NCBI RefSeq assembly: GCF_020360975.1
Contig: NW_025408669.1
Span: 6,448,001 to 6,512,000 of the forward strand
Direction: 5' to 3'
Origin: Hirsutella rhossiliensis
Taxonomy: Eukaryota; Ascomycota; Sordariomycetes; Hypocreales; Ophiocordycipitaceae
DNA: 64,000 nucleotides
Shown: piece by piece, positions 19,452 to 30,202 of the stretch
Layout of the letters: each line of letters begins with the position of its first letter
Numbering within the stretch: position 1 is the stretch's first letter
Translations under genes and position numbers: made by a program
Notes under the pieces: model-generated
The model's database searches: none
Told to the model about the DNA's origin: nothing
Seen by the model: the letters and a program-made list of their open reading frames with translations, nothing else

Positions 19452-22400
19452 ACCCGGGCGAAAGCGGGCGCCGGGGCCTGCAAAGGCAGACATCCGGGAC
19501 TGGGAAGCGTTCAAGCCACGAATGAATAGTCGGACTGTATTAGTCAACGCGCGGGTAAACCGAGGCTATCGAATACGCGCCCTTGTCGACTGTGGATGTG
19601 ACTGCTATGCCGTGATCGACGAAGCCCTTGTTCGGAAGCTGCGGATACCCTTCGTCGACTCGAAACCACGAGAAATTGGGGATTCTCAGAGTCAGCGAAG
19701 AGTGTCATATCCCCAGGGTCGTGGCTGTTGTGGTCGAGACAGCTGGATTTGACGAACGTGTCTTTGCATACGTGATCCCAAGCCTGGGCCAGGACATGTT
19801 CCTCGGCCGGCCTTGGATGGAGAGAAATCACGTCGTGTACGATGCTGCCAAGCAGCGAATGTACCATGGGAGGGCAGGTGTGACGATACGCCTCATTGGG
19901 CAGGAAGAGCCCGCCAAGATACGCGCGATTCGAAGCGCAAGACTCGTGTCGGCAGCCGTATTCACGGCGGAGTGTCGACGCGCAAAGAGACGCAAGAAGT
20001 GCAACGCGATCTCGATTCATGCAATCAGTTTGTCGGATATAGAGAGGGCGCTTCAGCCGAAGCCGCCAGTCGATCCGAGCGAGAAGGTCCCGGCAGAAGT
20101 GCTGAAAGAATTCCGCGACCTATTCTCACCAGGAGAGGCAATGAAGCTGCCGCCACATCGACCGGGTGTGGATCATGAAGTCAACCTGCAGCCTGACAAG
20201 AACGGCAACGAGCCACCCTTCCGTGGGGCCCACTCTACAACATGTCACGAGAAGAGCTGTTGGTCTTGCGAAAGACCCTGAAAGACCTGCTGGACAGAGG
20301 ATTCATCCGAGCGAGTAGCTCAGCGGCTGCCGCGCCGGTGCTGTTCGTGCGGAAGCCGAATGGAGGGCTGCGATTTTGTTGCGACTACCGAGCGCTGAAT
20401 GCAATCACCAAGCGCGACCGATACCCACTGCCCCTCATCGCGGAGACCCTGCAGAATCTGGCCAAGGCTAAGTGGTTCACCAAGTTGGACGTGGTGGCCG
20501 CTTTCCATAAGATCCGCATGGCTCCGGGACATGAGGAAAGACTGCATTTCGCACGAGGTTTGGGCTCTACGAGTGGCTCGTGTGCCCTTTCGGCCTGAGC
20601 GGCGCCCGGCATCATTCCAACGATACATGAACAGTGTATTGCGCGAATGGCTGGACGACTTTGTCACAGCGTACCTGGATGATGTACTGATCTACTCGAG
20701 CGGTTCGAAGGCGGATCATGAGGCTAAGGTGCGACGAGTTCTCCAAGCACTCGCCGACGCTGGGCTGCACCTAGACCCAGCGAAGTGCGAGTTTTCGGTA
20801 CAAGAGGTCAAATACCTTGGGTTCATCGTCAACGCAGGAAAGGAATCGCCTGCGACCCCGAAAGCAGCGCGCCATCCGCGAATGGGAGGCCCCGACCACG
20901 GTGAAGGGTGTCAGAAGCTTTCTGGGCTTCGCCAACTATTACCGGATCTTCATCCCCGACTATGCCAAGATCACGCAGTCTCTGGATGCCCTGCTTAAGA
21001 AAGGAACTGCCTTTCATTGGGGACGAGCGGAGAACGAGGCGTTTCAGGAGCTGAAGCGACGATTTTGCGAGTCACCGGTGCTCAAGCAGTGGGACCCGAG
21101 CCTCCCGACCTTTTTGGAGACGGATTGCTCAGGCTACGCATTGGGAGGCGTCCTGTCGCAGGAAGGCCCAGATGGACGTCGACACGCATGCGCCTTCTTC
21201 TCGAAGCGACTTTCGCCAGCGGAGTACAACTATCCCATTCACGACAAGGAGATGCTTGCCATCATGAGATGTCTCGACAACTGGAACGCCGAACTTAGGA
21301 GCTGCGGCCCATTTACAATCCTTACCGATCACCGCAACCTGGAGTATTTCATGACACGCCAGAAGCTCACGGAACGGCAGAGCCGTTGGGCAGCCAATTG
21401 TCCCAGTTCGACTTCAAGCTCGAGTATCGACCGGGAAGCGAGGCTGTCGTGCCTGATGCGTTGTCCGCCGTGAACAAGACAAGCCACAGGGCATTGACGA
21501 CGAGCGGGAACAAGGAAGAATGATACAGTTGATACCGGATAGTGCCATTCCATCATCGACAAGAGCATGTATCAACGCGATGAGTTCTGACTGTTCAGAG
21601 GCATCCACCCTGCCGAAGATGAAGGTCTTCGAGGTAGCGGACCTGCAGCAACTCTGGGACGAAACGGTGGCGAAGGACTCGATATTCCGGGCAGCCTATA
21701 AGGCAGTCCGCGATCGCGAGCGTGCCTTCCCGCCCTCGCTGGGCCTGAAGATCCAGATTTCAGAATGTGCGATCGACGCAGGCAAAGGCTGACATTCAGA
21801 GACCGTATTTGGGTGCCGGGTGGATCCGGAGAGGAGGGTAACCAGGAGGAAGCTGAGAAAGACCAGTTGAGAACCCGCATTGTGCAGCAGTCGCATGACT
21901 CTGTTGCGACCGGTCATCCCGGCAGGAAGGTACGCTGGCTATTGTGGCTCGGCGATTCTACTGGCCTGGGCAGTCCCAGCTGGTTCGCCGGTACGTAGCC
22001 AATTGCGACACCTGCGGCAGAGCACACATCTGGCGCCAGTCGAAAGGGATTTCTCAAGCCTCTGCCGATTCCAGATCGACCCCGAAGCCATTTGTCCATG
22101 GACTTCATCACAGATCTGCCGCCTACTGGACCGAGCAAGGCAAGGTACCTGTGGGTGATTGTGGACAGACTGACAAAGGCTGTGACCCTCGAGGTGATGG
22201 ACAACATGGAAGCTGAGCCGTGTGCAAACCGTTTTCTCCAGTGTCATTACCGATTTCACGGAATGCCACGGTCCATCGTCAGCGACCGCGGGAGCAACTG
22301 GCTAAGTAGGTTCTGGAAGAGGTTCTGCCGTCTTGCAGGTGTCACGCAGAAATTGAGCACGGCCTATCATCCTCAGACGGACGGAGGGCCAGAGAGAATG

Positions 22401-23247
22401 AACCAGGAGATCGAGGCCTACCTGAGAGCCTACGTGTCGTACGTGCAGGACGACTGGGAGAACTGCTCCCTGCCGCGCAGCTGGCACTCAACAATCGTGA
22501 ATCCGCAGCGACCAAGATCAGCCCCTTTTCGCTGAGCATGGTTACCACGTCGATCCCATCAGCGTCGAGGAATCGGAAGAGCCACCGAGGCATAGAGAGG
22601 AAAGCAGAGCTGATAGCCTACTCAGTCGCCTGCAGGAGGTCAATGAGTACATGCAAGCAGTGATGGCCTCCTCACAGCAACAACAAGAAGAGGCTGCCAA
22701 CGCAAAGCGACAGCCTGCGGAGCGATTTGAAGTTGGTGACAAGGTGTGGCTCTCGATGGCAAACTACAGATCGCCACGACCGTGCAAGAAGCTCGACTGG
22801 CTGCATCACAAGTACACAGTCACGAAGGTAATTAGTTCGCACGTTGTTGAGCTCGATGTTCGTGGCTCAATTTACCCGCGATTTCATGTTGACCTTTGCG
22901 GCGGGCGCATCAAGATCCGGCTCCTGGCCAAAGGTAGATGACGCACAGCCACCACCGGTACAAGATGAGTCCGGCACGGATCTGTGGGATGTCGACGAGA
23001 TCCTCTGCGCGAGATGGAAGAAGCGCGGACGAGGGAATTCAGGCAAGCACTAGTGCGATGGACGGGCTACGCAGAGCCGACTTGGGAGCCAGTTGAGTGG
23101 TTGCAAGGAACAATTGCGATGAAGGCATTCGAGGACAAGTACGGGCCAATCAAGACCAATGATGGCCCTAGGGAGAGGTACGAGACGCTGGCAGGAACGC
23201 AAGAACCCCGCAGACGCCGACCTGGTCGGAGGGGACAAGGGGGGTAA
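19452..23247 (+). pseudogene. pol of the retrotransposon (PR-RT-RH-IN-chromodomain), frame-shifted
   Basis: Domains in order: protease (ALVDCGCD at 19582-19605, then FLGRPWM near 19800); reverse transcriptase at about 20220-20850 with YLDD at 20672-20683; RNase H at about 20850-21420 with its first Asp at 21123 and TDHRNL near 21330; integrase HHCC zinc domain at about 21880-22020 and D,D-35-E core with acidic residues at 22101, 22284 and 22392; and a C-terminal chromodomain (LVRWTGYAEPTWEP) at about 23050-23110. The final TAA at 23245-23247 abuts the 3' LTR. At least ten frame changes occur, many explicable as loss of one C in a CC or CCC run (for example near 20550 and 20607). The protease loop reads D-C-G rather than D-S/T-G. 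The chromodomain presumably directed integration to marked chromatin. Confidence 0.9.
23228..23244 (+). other. Polypurine tract
   Basis: A 17-base all-purine run except for one C (GGAGGGGACAAGGGGGG) directly before the pol stop codon and the 3' LTR, the expected place and composition for the plus-strand primer. Confidence 0.8.
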
Positions 23248-23483
23248 TGTCACGGGCTGTGCCCGGCTGGTGGACCCGGTTGTACCGGGTCCGGTGGGTC
23301 GTGCTCCGGTGGCAACACCGGCCCCGCTCCGCGGACCCAGAAGCTGCGAGAACATTCCGAGAAGGGCAATATAAGCTCGCACTCGAGGCTACGCCTCGAG
23401 TTCAGCTTCTTTTCCTCCTTAGCTCTAGATAGACAACACCTAGGCACCTGCTTGTTGAATAAACTCCGGGCCAGCCTTTCACA
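23248..23483 (+). repeat. 3' LTR
   Basis: 236 bp, no difference found by eye from the 5' LTR at 18069-18304. It is followed by the right copy of the CCACG duplication at 23484-23488. Confidence 0.95.
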
Positions 23484-23488
23484 CCACG
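23484..23488. repeat. Target-site duplication, right copy (CCACG)
   Basis: Pairs with 18064-18068; see the left copy. Confidence 0.92.
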
Positions 23489-23782
23489 CGACGGTACGGT
23501 AAGAAACATCATTGCAGCGTCCGAGGCCCATCAGTCTGGTCTACCTTCGCTGATGAAAAGCAAGCCCCCCGGACTCGTCCAGAGGTGGGGGCAACAACTC
23601 CATGATTCTCAAATATTCTGTTAAAAAAGGGGTATACGTATATGCAATCGTGAAATCATGCGGCAACCTTGTGTTGCCAAAATGCGAAGATGCAACGCTT
23701 CTCCTTCTCTTCTCTCTCGATCACGGCGTGGCTTCGTTTGATTTTTCTTCTTCTCGACACTTGGGCTTCGGTCCAGCCTGCT

Positions 23783-25236
23783 CTATATTCTGAAGTTCTC
23801 CGTGTGGATGACTTGCCAGGGTCCGAAATAGTCGACTTCGCCGTAGGTGGGTGGGAGAACTCGGACCATCCTGCCAGTTCCCCAGTCGACAAACCACTGC
23901 TTGCCCTTGCTGATGATGTAGTTGGACTTGCGGGGACTCCGGAAAAGCAGGTTGCTGTAGCAGAGCTTGGCGTACAGCAGATCGTGAGCGCTTGACCACT
24001 TATGCTCGGGGAACCATTTGCCCGTGTGGGGATCGACAGAGAGGTTGGGGTATGTGGTCATGCTGAACCGACGCGGCGGCCCAAATCGCGGCGGCCCGCC
24101 TGATGCGTCCCTTGACTGAGCCTGCTGTTCGGGCTGAGCGTGCCCCGGTGCAAGGGGCCGAGGTTGTGATGGTGAAGGCCCCTGTCCTTCCACCGCCAGG
24201 CCAGATTCGGGCGGTTGGGGAATCGACTGTGACTGTGACTGTGCAGGCGTGCTCGGGACCGGGTCTTGAGCAGGAGACTGCTGGCTGTCGGGCTCCTGGG
24301 TCGTCGGGGCAGCCGCGAAACCAGGAAGGGCGGGCGATTGGCCCTGAAACCAGCGGATACGCTGGACTCGAGGAATAGACATGTCACGAGGGAAATCGCG
24401 ATCGTCTATGGGAGCGGCAACGTCAATGGCCGCAAAAAGACTCTCGAGCCATTTGACAAAGGTGCTGAGCTCGACGCAGGAAAGGAGAAACTGGTCAGTC
24501 TCTGCCCGCACCCGAATAACGTAGCGGCGCCTACAGCCACAGTATCAGCAGTGAGCCCTCGGTCAAATGGCCTCGCCGAATCCTCAAGTCCCTGGTGGCA
24601 AGCCCTCTCGGTCAAGAGACATGAGGTAGGTGACGCCAGGGGGCACTGTGCAACTCACTTGTTGTAGTCGGCAGCAATACCGGCGTCGGCATGCAGCAGG
24701 CTATAGCTCTTCTCCAGCTTCCCCTTCCTCACCCACGGCGGATTGTCCGGGGATATCGTGGGCCCGTCTCGGGTCTTACCCCATCCCCAGTCCTTCTTGA
24801 CGCCGTATACGTTGAGCGCGGTTCCCTGGAGGGCGACGAAGACGGGGTGCCAGTGACGATCCTCGGCCCTTTTGGTCGTGTTCTCAATCTCGTGCTTCTT
24901 GGAGAAGACGCCCTCAATGTTGAGTGTGCTTTGGTAGCTGGGCAACATTTCGCTTTCCATGGGGCCGTCGGCTTGCAACCGGGGCACAGAGAGGGTGGCC
25001 TGCTTGTCCTTGGGATCTCTCGGGGAACGACTGCCAGTACGGGGGCGGCGGTCGTGGTCCGGGGAGCCGGCTCGGTAGGGAGGCGGTTGCGAGGGGCGCC
25101 GTTGGGGTGCAGTCATGATGTGGTTGTAGAACATGTCCTCCTCCATGGAGTAACGCCGCCGGAGGGGCGGCGCGGGGGCGGGAGCGGGAGCGGAAGGTCC
25201 ATGATGACGGGCCGAAGACAGGTCGCGAGAGTCCAT
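23783..25236 (-). CDS. Pleckstrin-homology (PH) domain protein
   Basis: Two exons on the minus strand, 25236-24659 and 24530-23783, with a 128-bp intron (GTGAGT...CTGTAG), give 441 residues. The N-terminal 100 residues are basic and disordered and contain PPPY (51-54) and LPSY (98-101), possible WW-domain ligands. The PH domain spans about 105-230: the first strands around GVFSKKHEIE and HWHPVFVALQG, then across the splice junction KRRYVIRVRAE, FLLSCVE and the closing helix FVKWLESLFAAI. PH domains bind phosphoinositides or protein partners at membranes. The region from 231 to 345 is Pro/Gln/Ser-rich, and the last 95 residues (HKWSSAHDLLYAKLCYSNLL onward) form a second conserved-looking block of unknown role. 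The gene lies just beyond the retrotransposon, which inserted in its 3' flank. Confidence 0.85.
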
Positions 25237-26310
25237 GGGGCGTTATATGTGCCCTCGGGTCGGGGGCTATCATGAGCGGCCGGTGAGCCGAGGCGGACAA
25301 GGTAGGTTATGCGGCGGCGTCGAGGCGGTTCTCGCGGCCGTCGATCCTCTTCCAACACGAGACGACACGACAGGTGATAAATGCCCAAGCATATCGTCCG
25401 ACCCGCTTCACAGCATCATGGAAGTGGATGTGTGGGAGTGAGCGAGAGAAAAGGCGGGAGACGAGGATCTTCTGGAGAGATCCGCGGTCGAGGGAGCTGT
25501 GGTTGCAGCAGCGGCGGCTCTTTTGCTAGTGTCGATGGGAACCCACCGAGAACTGGGCCCTTGGGTGGGAACGGCGATGGGGACAGGGAGCCGAGAATAG
25601 CGGGCGCGGGACGATTGCCGAGTCTCGTAGGTGCCGTTGTCGAGTGCCAGATAGAGTGGCGTGAGGGAGAGGAGGAGGGAGAGGTTTGTAAGCAGGCAAC
25701 AACGAGCAAAGAGCCGGCGGTTGCGATTGAGCCAAGGAGCGAATGAATTGGGCGAATGGCAGCACGGCAGATGGACAGGAAAAAGCACTGATCGGCAACT
25801 TAGGGGAACCTTAGGGGCACCTGGGGCACTTTCGGCAAGGCGCGCGCCCACCGAGCACTGCCAGTGTACAGTATGGCACACTGTGGGTTGGCATGTACGG
25901 ATACTCTGTAGTCTGTACAGCCTCTGTACAGCACCCGGTTGGCTCGATCCAGCGTCATGGGCGCGCGTGGAGCTTGGTGCAGCTCATCGGCTCCGGGGGA
26001 GCCTCATAGGGAAACAAGACGCAAAAGGGCCCCGGCGTCAGAGTCGGTTGGCCAAGATCCTGGTAGGGGCGTACCGGTACAAGCAGACACACGTGCCGGG
26101 GGGCAAGTAAGTGCCGGTGCGGATCAACGGGTGCGGCGAGGCAGGGTTCAAGCGGGCAAAGGACCTCGGGCCCGCCGCGTCTGCATGTAGAGGGTACATG
26201 CATGCGCTGTGCAGGGCTTGCAGCAAAGTTCCGCTAGGCCCTGGCTGGTAGGTGCCACGCGACGCACCACGGGAAGAACGAACCCGAGGACAGGAAGAAA
26301 GATGCTGTGT

Positions 26311-26430
26311 GATACCTACCTAGGTAGAAAACAGAAAGCTGGGTGGATAGGTCACTCTGTACGGTAGGTAGAGAGGGGGAATCATTCGGTGGGTAGGTAG
26401 GCACCTACCTACCTACCTACCAGATAGTTA
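26311..26430. repeat. TACCTAGGTA palindrome cluster with 10-bp hairpin
   Basis: ACCTACCTAGGTAG at about 26313-26326 and an inverted repeat at 26392-26413, with arms GGTAGGTAGG and CCTACCTACC around a two-base CA spacer. A further CTACCTAC unit lies near 26638. Confidence 0.75.
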
Positions 26431-26887
26431 AGTTACTTGGTACTGCATCAGCACCGAGGGCGAGGGGCATGCTGTACTGTATCCGCGACACACTGTATTA
26501 TTACTCCTTCCTACACAGGCAGCGCACGGAATTCGGCAAAAATGGCAGCGAGGGCCCGACGCTAGCGCTGCTGATGTGCCACGATTGGTAGGTGCACTCC
26601 AAGGTGCTATATCCGTAAAGGGTGCCTATTACCATCCTACCTACAGTACCTACTTATTAGTTATGTACGAATAGGCTGCGACGCGAAGAGGCGCTGTAGA
26701 CCCGAGTGCCATCGGTCCCGCTTGCGCCGGACAGGCCGGGGATGAAGAGTGAGATGGGTCAAGCTTGTACTGTACTGTATGTACAGCATACAGAGCAAAG
26801 CTCCCTGCCTGCCGGCCAGTTCCATCCAACCAAGCTTTTTCCTCTCGGCTGGCGCCCGACGATGATGGCATGCATATTGACAATACA

Positions 26888-26922
26888 GTCAGTACGGTCA
26901 GTACGGTCAGTACGGTCAGTAC
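26888..26922. repeat. 9-bp tandem repeat, about 4 copies
   Basis: The unit GTCAGTACG is perfectly repeated at 26888, 26897 and 26906, with a nearly full fourth copy at 26915. It overlaps the GTAC vocabulary of the surrounding spacer. Confidence 0.85.
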
Positions 26923-27001
26923 TAAAATACTTGCACAGGTACCGCGAGGCCGACAAAAAGGCCCCAGGAACTTTTTCACCTGACTGCTGCAAGTCGGGCC
27001 T

Positions 27002-27028
27002 ACACACACACACACACACACACACACA
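27002..27028. repeat. (AC)n microsatellite
   Basis: About 13 uninterrupted AC dinucleotides. Confidence 0.95.
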
Positions 27029-27322
27029 GGCGCGAGTCAGCATGGCAGACTCGGACAGAAGACGAAGCGAAGGATGCCTCTGCGAGGAAAATGAAGAAGA
27101 AAATGGCACTGCAAAAGACCGTCCGGATTGGTGCAGCCAGGGGAACTTTTGATGTCTTCCTACGACGTATTCCAGCCCCACCGCCTTTGCTTGGCTTATT
27201 GGACTGGGCACCTTTGAAAACGTGCCATCGGGCCTCGGTCCTTTCTTTCCTCTCTGGGAGCAGGTGAAGGCGGTCGATACGCTGCATGCGCACTGTGTTC
27301 ATGACTCAGCAACCCAGCTGCA

Positions 27323-27323
27323 A

Positions 27324-27354
<31 letters not shown>

Positions 27355-27361
27355 CTCCTCC
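27323..27361. repeat. (CTC)n/(TCC)n trinucleotide run
   Basis: A pyrimidine trinucleotide run, pure from about 27339. It lies outside genes. Confidence 0.85.
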
Positions 27362-28437
27362 GCCATCTGCTGCCCATCACGGATTGTCCCTCCTGTTGTA
27401 GATGCCATTTTTAACAGCACTCACGTCCGGCCTTGCGGTGACATTGCTTCTTCTCTGGCCCCGTCATGCCCAATCCAACGCCCGGCCTTTGCTGCCTGCC
27501 AAACACAGCAGGTCGGTCCGTCCTATCGGCGTGTCGACCGTCGTCGTCGATGGTCCTGTCGCACTCGCCGCTACCCCAGCCTGCCCATCTTAGTTTTCCC
27601 TCCTGGCCCCCATTCGCTCCCGCTGGCGGTAAAGGCCATGTCTGTGCCTGTCTCTCCCTTGTTTCTCTCTCCTTCGCCACCCTCTTAGGGCCAAGGAGCC
27701 TCCACCTCGAGACGATGTCATCGATCCTCCTCCGGTAAGACGGGATCCCGCCAACCTACAAGGTTGGCCGGCGAATGCTTTGGTCAAGCAGCCTCTGCTG
27801 TGCAAGGATACACGGCCAACTGTCCCGTTGCGTGCAGGAACTACGATAACACGTGAGCTTTGTTCCACCGACAGCCAAAGAGAGGCGACGCCGTGTCATG
27901 GCATATCCATCGTCTACGTGATGAAACAAAAACACCTACACCATGTACAAGTCACTACCAGTTCAAGGTCGTCTATCCTTTTATCCTTTAACCGGTCCTG
28001 CAAAGTGTAGCTTTCCATGCCCCCTCAACCTGCATCCATGACGATATCCCGGAGTGGCTGGTTTCAAAAAACCCGGCTGTAACACGTCGACATGGATCGG
28101 ACGTTTTTATATTGCCACCACCACCACTTAGTCCTACGTACGTATTGCATTCGTCCTCTGTACGGCACGGAATATGCCTTGCTGCATGAAATGTACACGC
28201 GCGCGCGCACGGCAAATGCGCCCTCGACGAGTCTCGGCTCGGCGCGGACAGCCCGCACCATCATCACCCATGTCCATCGTCCGCGCCCCATCCACATGCG
28301 ATCCTGCAGTTGTCGATGCATACATGATCCCGTCCTCAGCAACAGGTTGTTCCCACGTCACATCTACCGCCACTGCGACCTTGCTCTCGATATTGTATGT
28401 ACTGTATATATGTGTTTTTCAACCGGCATCGTGGGGG

Positions 28438-28474
28438 CATTCGCCGCCATCATTCGCCGCCATCATTCGCCGCC
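28438..28474. repeat. 13-bp tandem repeat, 2.8 copies
   Basis: The unit CATTCGCCGCCAT is exactly repeated, intergenic. Confidence 0.8.
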
Positions 28475-30202
28475 CGTCTTGCGGCGGCATCATCTGCAGC
28501 AGGCATCTGGGCATCGCTAACCGGTACGAATACAGCACCGACAATGACTTCTATGAAACTCTCGTCGGCTCGACGCACAGCTTCCGCCCCGCCTCGACTG
28601 TTATGCCCCAGACTGGCCGCCGACCTTCCTCCTCTACTCCCTTCACCAACCCGATCATCTCGGCTAGACAGGGCACAACGGCCCCGGCAGCACCTCGCAA
28701 CCTAATTCGAATCCTTGCCCGACGCGTCTTGCTCTCGCCGAATCACCGTCAACCGCTGCGTCGCACAATCTCATCTCATCGCCATCCTCCGGGACGGGCA
28801 ACAACAGGTGGCGTCATACAAAGACCTAGCCAGCAGGGCCGAAGCATCCAATGTGCATGTGGACCTTTCGAGTCGGTATCCCGAGCCCATCCCAGCCTGT
28901 CCTCGCCGCTCGGCATGGATCCAGGGCCCCCTTAGACCTTGCTTTCGGGCGCCTGGCACAAGCACTTGTGCGTGACAAGAGAAAACTTGCCTGCTTGGTT
29001 GCCTTGCCATGTATTCGCTGCGCCAGGACGGCATGCCTCCTCCTTGATCATCAACGTCGAGCCAAGTGTTATACATACAAACGACACCGAATCCCGGGCA
29101 TATATACGAGACGGGGGAAAGCCTCGCGATGCCGGCATGGCCCAGGCGAATAACAGCCCATTCTCCACCTTGCTTCAAAAGAGCCCTTTCGTACATCCAT
29201 ATTCAACCTCCCAATCCGCTCCCCGAGGTCCAGCGAGGTCGCCATTCGCCCTCCCGGCAGCCAGCACGACATGACCTGTCGGCCGCCCTCACACGCGCCC
29301 TGGCCTCTGGCCCGGTTACCTTACATAGAGTGTGTGACCCCCAGCACCATCTTCTCTAGGTGAGTGCTGCTCTGCATGCCGTGGACAAAAGATCCCGCCC
29401 CTTCTCGCCTCGGCCACTCATCTATCCCCATGCCGGGACTCTCATCTTCCGTCTCACGGCCTCCCCCTGTCCTTGCGTGGCGCACCGATTGCAACGCCAC
29501 GTCGACAGCTCCAGGTGACAAGAAGATAGTAAGTTACATGCTCGGGGCACCTGGCTAAGCCTGCATTTTGCCAACGGCCGTCTGCACTTCCAGTGCTTTG
29601 CCTACTATACATGCTTCCCTTCACCCTTGAACTCGTCAATCTGATGATACAGCCTGCTTGCTTCACTGATCCCGTTGCAGCCTTCAGGTACAGGCAGGCT
29701 AGACCGCGGGCCTCCAGACCTTGTCCTCTCTCCCTCCTCCGCCTTCAGTCGACGTGCCAATGTTTCCATCATCGTACCTCATGCCCAGCGTCAAATGTAC
29801 ACTTGTGCTTTTCTATCTCCATCCACCTCCGACTCGTCATCATCAGCTCTGGCGGGGTCGGCCTCTCGACTGCTCCCCCAGAACTCGCCAGCCCGGCTAG
29901 ATTGAAGCAGCGCAATGCAGTGACAAAACAGCAGCGACAAGAAAAACCCGATGCAATCCCGACCTTGGCGCCGGCACCGGCTCCAAACAGGGCTCCGGCT
30001 CCAACTCAGAACTCCAGTTACCTGTCACTCAGTCTTTCGTTTTCCTGTGCTTCTCTTTTCTCGCCTTCCGCCTCCAACCCCCCACGCCGCCATCCGCGTC
30101 CGGTCATGTCCAGAGTGTCCGTTCACGTTGTTGTTGCGTGGGCGCCCAACTCGGGCCAATGTCCAACCAGCTCACAAGGACCGTGGGCCTTGCATGTTCC
30201 TC

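Larger units (their letters stand above)
18069..23483 (+). mobile_element. Ty3/Gypsy LTR retrotransposon, chromovirus type, frame-shifted
   Basis: A 5415-bp element with both LTRs, a primer-binding site, gag, protease, reverse transcriptase, RNase H, integrase, a C-terminal chromodomain and a polypurine tract, in the order of fungal chromoviruses. The two 236-bp LTRs look identical over their whole length, and the flanking CCACG duplication is intact, so the insertion is young. Nevertheless gag and pol are interrupted by a dozen or more single-base frame changes spread over all domains, so this copy should not encode a working polyprotein. It sits between NNF1 and the PH-domain gene without interrupting either. 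Its internal sequence stays GC-rich, without the C-to-T decay expected from repeat-induced point mutation. Confidence 0.95.
25237..30202. other. 5-kb region without a supported gene, rich in simple repeats
   Basis: 25237-25880 is pyrimidine-rich on the minus strand and is probably the PH gene's promoter and leader. From 26.3 to 28.5 kb there is a concentration of TAGGTA palindromes, a 9-bp tandem repeat, an (AC)13 microsatellite, a (CTC)n run and a 13-bp tandem repeat. Plus-strand frames at 28174-28935 and 29593-30444 have no domain-like sequence, and the second runs into the antisense of the next gene. No RNA gene was recognised. Confidence 0.5.

Noticed and set aside
18353..23247. Programmed frameshifting as the explanation for the gag-pol frame changes
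   Set aside because: One shift between gag and pol could be programmed, but the many changes inside conserved domains cannot.
18069..23483. Repeat-induced point mutation of the retrotransposon
   Set aside because: The interior stays GC-rich and its frames are broken by indels rather than by C-to-T stop codons.
28690..28730. TTCGAATCC, resembling a tRNA B box
   Set aside because: No matching T-stem, anticodon arm or acceptor stem can be drawn around it.
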